A stretch of 64,000 nt of DNA, taken from Beroe forskalii (Eukaryota; Ctenophora; Nuda; Beroida; Beroidae). The position numbers and the translations under genes were made by a program. The DNA is taken from the NCBI GenBank assembly GCA_011033025.1, contig WFMF01000281.1:165213-229212 (forward strand). Direction: 5' to 3'. Shown here piece by piece: positions 56,365 to 64,000 of this stretch. Under the pieces are notes generated by a model, which was given only the letters and a program-made list of their open reading frames with translations, did no database searches and was not told the DNA's origin. The number at the start of each line of letters is the position of its first letter. Within the stretch, counting starts at the first letter, position 1.

Positions 56365-56868
56365 GAACTAGTGGATAAATCGACTGTCACAAGTCACTCA
56401 CCTCCCTAGCTCATGACAACACAGTCCAAGTCAGATGGATAAAAGCCCACATCGGACACGGGGGAAACGAGAAAGCAGACCAGCTTGCCAAGGCTGGCAC
56501 CAAAGATGGTAACCCCGTCACCAGCCTTGTCCCCATTTCATTCATCAAACACTTAATCAATGCCAAGGTAACCAACCTCAGCCACGACAGGTGGATCACC
56601 AACAAACATGCTCACACTGACATGATCATAGGTAACCATCAGAAGAAGGTTTTTCACACTTAACAACAACACTGGCAACCGTATCCGGTACCGAACTGCT
56701 ATCTCCATTATTACAGGACACATAGGACTGAACAAACACTTGCACAGAATAACACGCGCTGACACACCAAACTGCCCTTACTGCACTGACACAGAGGAAA
56801 CAGTTGTACACTTCATTGGACAATGCCCTGCATTTATGAGAATCAGAGGCAACACACTCAGGACATAC
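56365..56868 (+). pseudogene. 3' fragment of an RNase H-bearing LINE
   Basis: HDNTVQVRWIKAHIGHGGNE followed by KADQLAKAGTK matches the RNase H C-terminal motif (WI.AH.GH.GNE.AD.LAK). Downstream, CPYCTDTEETVVHFIGQCPA is the Cys/His tail seen after RNase H in I/Jockey-group LINEs; between them the frame is interrupted at about 56660. The fragment ends abruptly where the 31-bp array begins. Confidence 0.7.
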
Positions 56869-59600
56869 TAAGATTTAGATAGCACACTGGTGCTGGTTAA
56901 ATTTAGATAGCACACTGGTGTACTGGTTAGAATTTAGATAGGACACTGGTTATTGATAGCTGGTTAGAATTTAGATAGCACACTGGTGTTGCCCAATTGA
57001 GATTTAGATAGCACACTGAAGTTATTGCTGGTTAAATTTAGATAGCACACTTTTACTGGTATACTGGTTAAATTTAGATAGCACTGGTGTACTGGTTAGA
57101 ATTTAGATAACACACTGGTGTACTAGTTAGAATTTAGATAACACACTAATACTGGTTAGAATTTAGATAGCACACTGGTGTACTGGTTAAATTTAGATAA
57201 CACACTAGTGCTGGTTTAGAATTTAGATAGCACACTGGTGTACTGGTTAGAATTTAGATAGGACACTGGTGTACTGGTTAGAATTTAGATAGCACACTGG
57301 TGTACTGGTTAGAATTTAGATAGCACTCTGGTGTACTGGTTAGAATTTAGATAGCACACTGGTGTACTGGTTAGAATTTAGATAGCACACTGGTTGACTG
57401 GTTAGAATTTAGATAGCACACTGGTATACTGGTTAGAATTTAGATAGCACACTGGTATACTGGTTAGAATTTAGATAGCACACTGGTGCACTGGTTAGAA
57501 TTTAGATAGCACACTGGTGTACTGGTTAGAATTTAGATAGCACACTAGTGTACTGGTTAGAATTTAGATAGCACTCTGGTGTGCTGGTTAGAATTTAGAT
57601 AGCACACTAGTGTACTGGTTAGAATTTAGATAGCACACTGGTGCACTGGTTAGAATTTAGATAGCACACTGGTATACTGGTTAGAATTTAGATAGCACAC
57701 TGTACTGGTTAAATTTAGATAGCACACTGGTGTACTGGTTAGAATTTAGATAGCACACTAGTGTACTGGTTAGAATTTAGATAGCACACTGGTGTACTGG
57801 TTAGAATTTAGATAGCACACTGGTATACTGGTTAGAATTTAGATAGCACACTGGTGTACTGGTTAGAATTTAGATAGCACACTGGTATACTGGTTAGAAT
57901 TTAGATAGCACACTGGAGTACTGGTTAGAATTTAGATAGCACACTGGTATACCGGTTAGAATTTAGATAGCACACTGGTGTACTGGTTAGAATTTAGATA
58001 GCACTCTGGTGTACTGGTTAGAATTTAGATAGCACACTGGTGTACTGGTTAGAATTTAGATAGCACTCTGGTATACTGGTTAGAATTTAGATAGCACACT
58101 GGTGCACTGGTTAGAATTTAGATAGCACTCTGGTGTACTGGTTAGAATTTAGATAGCACTCTGGTGTACTGGTTAGAATTTAGATAGCACTCTGGTTTAC
58201 TGGTTAGAATTTAGATAGCACACTGGTATACTGGTTAGAATTTAGATAGCACACTGGTGCACTGGTTGGAATTAGAATTTAGCACTGGTGTGCTGGTTAG
58301 AATTTAGATAGCACACTAGTGTACTGGTTAGAATTTAGATTGCACTCTGGTGTACTGGTTAGAATTTAGATAGCACACTAGTGTAATGGTTAGAATTTAG
58401 ATAGCACACTGGTATACTGGTTAGAATTTAGATAGCACTCTGGTATACTGGTTAGAATTTAGATAGCACACTGGTTTACTGGTTAGAATTTAGATAGCAC
58501 ACTGGTGTACTGGTTAGAATTTAGATAGCACACTGGTTGACTGGTTAGAATTTAGATAGCACTCTGGTATACTGGTTAGAATTTAGATAGCACACTAGTG
58601 TACTGGTTAGAATTTAGATAGGACACTGGTTTCCTGGTTAGAATTTAGATAGGACACTGGTATACTGGTTAGAATTTAGATAGCACACTGTTATACTGGT
58701 TAGAATTTAGATAGCACACTGGTGTACTGGTTAGAATTTAGATAGCACACTGGAGTACTGGTTAGAATTTAGATAGCACACTGGTGCACTGGTTAGAATT
58801 TAGATAGCACACTGGAGTACTGGTTAGAATTTAGATAGCACACTAGTGTACTGGTTAGAATTTAGATAGGACACTAGTGTACTGGTTAGAATTTAGATAG
58901 CACACTGGTTTACTGGTTAAAATTTAGACAGCACACTGGTGTACTGGTTAGAATTTAGGTAGCACACTGGTATACTGGTTAGAATTTAGATAGCACACTG
59001 GTGTACTGGTTAGAATTTAGATAGCACTCTGGTGTACTGGTTAGAATTTAGATAGCACACTGGTATACTGGTTAGAATTTAGATAGCACACTGGTGTACT
59101 GGTTAGAATTTAGATAGCACACTGGTATACTGGTTAGAATTTAGATAGCACACTGTTGTACTGGTTAGAATTTAGATAGCACACTGGTATACTGGTTAGA
59201 ATTTAGATAGCACACTGGTGTACTGGTTAGAATTTAGATAGCACTCTGGTATACTGGTTAGAATTTAGATAGCACACTGGTGTACCGGTTAGAATTTAGA
59301 TAGCACACTGGTGTACTGGTTAGAATTAAGATAGCACTCTGGTGTACTGGTTAGAATTTAGATAGCACACTGGTATACTGGTTAGAATTTAGATAGCACA
59401 CTGGTATACTGGTTAGAATTTAGATAGCACACTAGTGTACTGGTTAGAATTTAGATAGCACACTGGTTTCCTGGTTAGAATTTAGATAGCACAATAGTAC
59501 TGGTTAGAATTTAGATAGCACACTAGTGTACTGGTTAGAATTTAGATAGCACACTGGTGTACTGGTTAGAATTTAGATAGCACACTGGTGTGTAATACTG
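56869..59600. repeat. 31-bp donor-type array, second block
   Basis: About 88 units of GTTAGAATTTAGATAGCAC plus ACTGGTGTACTG, the same unit as 32376-33197. The first 370 bases are ragged (partial units, small losses), and the rest is regular. It precedes exon 59849. Confidence 0.9.
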
Positions 59601-59848
59601 TTTTGATTGATTTTATTTTTAGATAGCACACTGGTTAGAATTACTCAAGATATTGGTTTAAGTTTAAATAGCATAGAATTGAGATAGCATGGAATTGAAT
59701 TCTGGTTATATAAAATAGAAAACTTGTAAGATAGATCATATTATTTTTCCATAAATCTGTGATAAGACATTTTGTATCTTTTTGAGTGCATTGTGTTTGC
59801 AGTAATCAAGCTTTTGATTTGCAATTCCATTTAATGATTAATTCCCAG

Positions 59849-59983
59849 GAGATCGCTGGAAACTTCAAGAAGAAGGGCAGGAAGTTCAGAAAGCAGCGAC
59901 ACAAGACGCAAACCATCCACTTGGCTAATGCTAAAGCTATCATTTCAAAGTTTGCTAGCGAGCCACAACCACAGCAGGAGGAG
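59849..59983 (+). CDS. Coiled-coil protein, basic exon (EIAGNFKKKGRKF...)
   Basis: 135 nt, phase 0 both sides. EIAGNFKKKGRKFRKQRHKT, then QTIHLANAKAIISKFASEPQ and PQQEE. It is highly basic in the first half. The acceptor is TTAATTCCCAG and the donor GAGGAG|GTAATT. It continues in phase from exon 32274-32375, and both sides of the intervening intron carry the same repeat, which supports the linkage. No domain recognised. Confidence 0.65.
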
Positions 59984-60051
59984 GTAATTGAAACAGTGAC
60001 AAACAGTTACATAGAGCAGCTGATTTGAAAGTTCATCCGACCTTCAGTTTT

Positions 60052-62103
60052 TATGTGAAAAACTCCACTCCTTATTCCCCAGTCCCAACTCCCACTTCCT
60101 ACTCCCCAGTCCTCACTCCCACTCCCAGTCCTCACTCCCACTCCCACTCCCCAGTCCTCACTCCCACTCCCACTCCCCAGTCCTCACTCCCACTTCCCAC
60201 TCCCCAGTCCCAACTCCCATTCCCCAGTCCTCACTCCCACTTCCCACTCTCCAATCCTCATTCCCACTCTACTCCCCAGTCCTCACTCCCACTCCCACTC
60301 CCCAGTCCTCACTCCCACTCCCACTCCCCAGTCCTCACTCCCACTCCCCAGTCCCAACTCCCATTCCCCAGTCCTCACTCCCGCTTCCCACTCTCCAGTC
60401 CTCACTTCCCACTCCCCAGTCCTCATTCCCACTTCCCACTCTCCAGTCCTCACTCCCACTCCCCAGTCCCCATTTCCCACTCCCCATTCCTCACTCCCAC
60501 TTCCCACTCCCCAGTCCTCACTCCCACTCCCAGTCCTCAGTCCTCACTCCCACTTCCCACTCCTTAGTCCTCACTCCCACTTCCCACTCCCCAGTCCTCA
60601 CTCCCACTCCCAGTCCTCACTCCCACTCCCACTCCCCAGTCCTCACTCCAACTCCCCACTCCCCAGTCCTCACTCCCCACTTCCCAGTCCCCAGTCCTCA
60701 CTCCCCACTTCCCACTCTCCAGTCCTCACTCCCACTTCCCACTTCCCAGTCCTCATTCCCACTCCCCAGTCCTCAATCCCACTTCCCACTCTCCAGTCCT
60801 CACTCCCACTCCCACTCCCCAGTCCTCACTCCCACTCCAACTCCCACTCCCCAGTCCTCACTCCCACTCCCCAGTCCCAACTCCCATTCCCCAGTACTCA
60901 CTCCCACTTCCCACTCTCCAGTCCTCACTCCCACTCTCCAGTCCTCACTCCCACTTCCCACTCTGCAGTCCTCACTCCCCACTTCCCACTCCCCAGTCCT
61001 CACTCCCACTCCTCAGTCCTCACTCCCATTCCCCACTCCCCAGTCCTCAATCCCCACTTCCCAGTCCCCACTTCCCACTCCCCAGTCCTCATTCCCACTT
61101 CCCACTCTCCAGTCCTCACTCCCACTTCCCACTCTCCAGTCCTCACTCCCACTTCCACTCCACTCCTCACTCCCAGTCCCAAGTCCCCAGTCCTCACTCC
61201 CACTCCCACTCCCACTCCCCAGTCCTCATTCCCACTTCCCACTCCTCAGTCCTCACTCCCACTTCCCACTCCCGATTCCTCACTCCCACTTACCACTCCC
61301 CAGTCCTCACTCCCACTCCCCAGTCCTCACTCCCACTTCCCACTCTGCAGTCCTCACTCCCCACTTCCCACTCCCCAGTCCTCACTCCCACTCCTCAGTC
61401 CTCACTCCCATTCCCCACTCCCCAGTCCTCAATCCCCACTTCCCAGTCCCCACTTCCCACTCCCCAGTCCTCATTCCCACTTCCCACTCTCCAGTCCTCA
61501 CTCCCACTTCCCACTCTCCAGTCCTCACTCCCACTTCCACTCCACTCCTCACTCCCAGTCCCCAGTCCCCAGTCCTCACTCCCACTCCCACTCCCACTCC
61601 CCAGTCCTCATTCCCACTTCCCACTCCTCAGTCCTCACTCCCACTTCCCACTCCCGATTCCTCACTCCCACTTACCACTCCCCAGTCCTCACTCCCACTC
61701 CCCAGTCCTCATTCCCACTTCCCAGTCCCCAGTACTCATTCCCACTTCCCACTCCCCAGTCCAAACTCCCATTCCCCACTCCCGAGTCCTCACTCCCACT
61801 TCCCACTCCCGATTCCTCACTCCCACTCCCCACTCCCACGCCCACTCCCCAGTCCTCACTCCCATTCCCCACTCCCAAGTCCTCAATCCCCACTTCCCAG
61901 TCCCCAGTCCTCACTCCCACTTCCCACTCCCCAGTCCTCACTTCCCAGTCCCCAGTCCCAACTCCCATTCCCCACTCCCCAGTCCTCATTCCCACTTCCC
62001 AGTCCCCAGTCCTCACTCCAACTCCCGAGTCTTCACTCCCACTTCCCACTCCCCTGTCTTCACTCCCACTTCCCACTCCCGATTCCTCACTCCCACTCCC
62101 CAG
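60052..62103. repeat. Pyrimidine-rich acceptor-type array
   Basis: Degenerate units of CACTCCCCAGTCCTCACTCC with CCACTTCC insertions. The block 60960-61310 recurs nearly exactly at 61330-61690. The array ends at the acceptor CCACTCCCCAG|TCTCCACAAG of exon 62104, so each unit holds a pyrimidine tract, CAG and the first exon bases. Long Gly/Glu/Val frames on the minus strand are repeat translations. Confidence 0.9.
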
Positions 62104-62215
62104 TCTCCACAAGTCATCGGATTTGTGAAGCCGAGAGCCGTTGATCTGTCAGACATGAAGCCCGAGGTGTACAACATTGAGGACGAGATCAATAAGAGCA
62201 ATAACGAAGGAAAAG
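62104..62215 (+). CDS. Coiled-coil protein, exon (SPQVIGFVKPRAV...)
   Basis: 112 nt, phase 0 to phase 1. SPQVIGFVKPRAVDLSDMKP and EVYNIEDEINKSNNEGK. The acceptor AG lies within the array and the donor is AAAAG|GTACGT. It follows exon 59849-59983 in phase. The gene continues beyond what I can identify. Summed over 27277-62215 the model is about 377 residues, ignoring unseen exons. Confidence 0.6.
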
Positions 62216-62905
62216 GTACGTCGAAACGTGTATATGTTCCTTACCCAAATTGATATTGAATATTTCACCAAATATTCCATTTGATCGAATATTTCATTAT
62301 CCGCTGATATTCAATAACAATTTCAGAGGTGTCAGCAGTCAACTAAAGCATGTGTGAAGATGAATCTAACAGTCGAAAGTGATCAACCGCCTTGAGAGCA
62401 AAGTATTGGAACTTCATTTGAATTTAAGAGCTGATCAAGAGGGAGCCTAAACTTGGAGAACACAAGGGAGATGGCCAGCGTGGCCAGGACATGTTCCAAC
62501 CATTTGAGGGTGATTTGAGTCCAAATGCCCAACATTGCAAGATTGAATATTATGTCAGGCCTCGGAGCAAAAATAGAATCAAAAAAATCGAAATCCAAAA
62601 CAAAGGAGATATTGAAACTTAGCTTTTGATTCCATTCGATGAGCTGATTATTTTAGTTTATTTGTCTATTTGTTTGCGAAAATCGGATGATCATGAAAGC
62701 ATGAAAAATGACCGATTTATGGCTTTGGCGTGCGCTGAAGTACTAGTAGCAGTTGGCCTATGTGGACCAAAAGGTGCCCATTATATATGTTTATCATTAT
62801 GGGTACATTTTTAGAGATATGCACTTTAAACTTGTTATTCCCATCATTTTAGATTGATATTGAGGGGGTAAACCGATTTTGAAATGAATTGTATTCAATT
62901 TCAGT
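62216..62905. other. No gene recognised
   Basis: AT-rich, probably intronic. A minus-strand 71-residue frame at 62383-62598 has no recognisable domain or splice context. Confidence 0.35.
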
Positions 62906-62963
62906 ATTGTCGGCTGTTGACAGACGCGGCTGGCGTCTTCGGGTCAGACAACGTCCGACAATT
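62906..62963. repeat. Mini-foldback, copy 2
   Basis: ATTGTCGGCTGTTGACAGAC pairs with GTCAGACAACGTCCGACAAT across 17 bases. Same end sequence as 1239-1314. Confidence 0.6.
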
Positions 62964-63129
62964 CCAACACAACATGGCTATTAGTATTTGATTACTATTA
63001 GCCCATTCTCAAATACCCGAAAAATTGTCATATCTCAAATTCTCAAAACACGATGTGTCTTACGCTCAAAGGATTATTAGAGTGACTACGATCAATATTC
63101 TTGTATAAATCGTTTTGCTTCAAATTTCC

Positions 63130-63260
63130 GAAGAAAATTAAAAAATGAGCCCGATTTAACGCACATGAGCGCATTTGAGCGCAAATATAAGAAGTTTTTC
63201 CCAAATTGATGCGCTTTGAAGTTTGAGCCGTGAGCGCAATTGCAATTGCAAATAGGCGCA
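63130..63260. repeat. GCGCAAAT-type repeat, second locality
   Basis: GAGCGCATTTGAGCGCAAAT and AATAGGCGCAAACG words like those of 700-3560. Confidence 0.5.
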
Positions 63261-63377
63261 AACGTGGACACCACTGTCCACTTAGTTTTAACTTGGGCAC
63301 CCGTGTCCCACTTTAAAAAAAAACTTATAGTTTGGCCCTGGCTCGTATATTAATTTCAAATCAACCTCTGGCAAATG

Positions 63378-63467
63378 ATTTGTCGTACGATGTTTGACCC
63401 GCTGACGCCAGCCGCGTCGATGAGAATCGGCGCTGATTCTCGAGAGGGTCTGTCAACGTCAGACAAG
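63378..63467. repeat. Mini-foldback, copy 3
   Basis: ATTTGTCGTACGATGTTTGA..CCC faces GGGTCTGTCAACGTCAGAC. The interior shares GCTGACGC and GATTCTCGAGAGGG with copy 1. Confidence 0.6.
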
Positions 63468-63509
63468 CAAATAATATTTTGGCGAAAGTTTCATACAGGG
63501 TAGCGCATA

Positions 63510-63905
63510 TCACCAATGCACAATGGCGCCAATGGTGCCACTAAATGGCACCAATGGATCTCCATTGGTACCAATGGCGATTGCTGAAATGGCACCAATG
63601 GTGTACCCTATCTCCATTGGTACCAATGGTGATCACCATTGGTACCATTGGCGATCGCCATTGGATGGCTGGATGCCAATGGTACCATTTAAATGGTGCC
63701 AATGGTACCATTTAGAAGCGATACTAAAGTCAAGATCACCATAAGAGGGTAGAAGCACCAATGGTGCCATTTTATTATTTAGCAGTAAATTATTGACGCC
63801 AATGGCACCATTTGTGCCATTATGTCAATGGCGATATTAAATGGCACCAATGGTGCCATTGGCGCCACGGTATTAATGGCCATTGGCACCACTGGTAGTA
63901 ATGGT
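63510..63905. repeat. ATGGCACCAATGGTGCCAT palindromic repeat field
   Basis: CACCAATGG, GGTACCAATGG and GGTGCCATT recur every 10-25 bases on both strands, so the whole field is rich in short palindromes. No coding sequence. Confidence 0.65.
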
Positions 63906-64000
63906 GCCATTTAAGGCCTGGCCCCTTTAAATAAAAGGACCCAAAGGGCCTTTGGCACCCTTGGCCCAAAAATTTTTGGCCCCCCAATTTAAAACCCAAA
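63906..64000. other. Probable low-quality sequence end
   Basis: The last 95 bases are dominated by doubled or stretched homopolymers (CCCTTT, AAATAAAAGG, CCCAAAAATTTTTGGCCCCC), unlike all preceding sequence. This looks like unpolished read or contig end and should not be interpreted biologically. Confidence 0.5.

Noticed and set aside
60025-62112. Gly/Glu/Val-rich minus-strand and Pro/Ser-rich plus-strand frames
   Set aside because: Low-complexity reading of the acceptor-type array; the phase-matched exons show it is intronic.

Overview
The window looks like nuclear DNA of a non-vertebrate animal. It carries split genes with GT-AG introns, a C2H2 zinc-finger regulator, a PP2A B''-type regulatory subunit, a secreted ShKT-domain peptide, several non-LTR retrotransposons, miniature foldback elements and very abundant minisatellites. 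There is no bacterial operon, tRNA, rRNA or CRISPR array. I cannot name the phylum from sequence alone. LAYOUT. 1-4.3 kb is gene-free and full of hairpins and a degenerate GCGCAAAT/GCGCTCA vocabulary. 4.3-11.7 kb (minus strand) is a spliced five-finger C2H2 protein; I can join six exons by matching phases, and three E-box/CCAAT-rich patches and a 1.7-kb minisatellite lie in or near it. 12.7-19 kb holds possible regulatory DNA (tandem RFX X-box motifs at 14.71-14.75 kb) and a 17-bp array. 19.0-32.4 kb (plus strand) holds exons of an unrecognised coiled-coil protein whose introns are almost entirely tandem repeats; two more exons that continue in phase lie at 59.85 and 62.1 kb. 33-43 kb holds a 5'-truncated Jockey/I-type LINE with a target-site duplication, plus small inverted-repeat elements. 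42.9-49.3 kb holds two direct copies of a 1.28-kb repeat; the second is split by a 3.4-kb foldback element, so the first serves as the empty site. 44.5-54.3 kb (plus) holds the N-terminal two thirds of a PPP2R3-like gene, with a ShKT peptide gene antisense in an intron. 54.9-56.9 kb holds reverse-transcriptase and RNase H remnants. 56.9-62.1 kb is two further minisatellites around exons of the coiled-coil gene. The last ~100 bases look like poor-quality contig end. MAIN OBSERVATION. The minisatellites are not random in position or sequence. Many begin or end exactly at a splice junction, and their unit contains that junction: the last exon bases plus the GT donor, or the pyrimidine tract plus the AG acceptor. 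One short intron (30719-31272) is a donor-type array followed by an acceptor-type array and almost nothing else. One 36-bp array has about 80 units that mostly repeat the exon end and a GTAAGTGAG-type or closely related donor; because 36 is a multiple of three, many alternative donors would keep the reading frame. The same 31-bp donor array occurs at 32.4-33.2 kb and 56.9-59.6 kb, with 23.7 kb of unrelated DNA, including an incomplete PPP2R3 gene, between them. This is either a large insertion into an intronic array or an assembly join inside a repeat.
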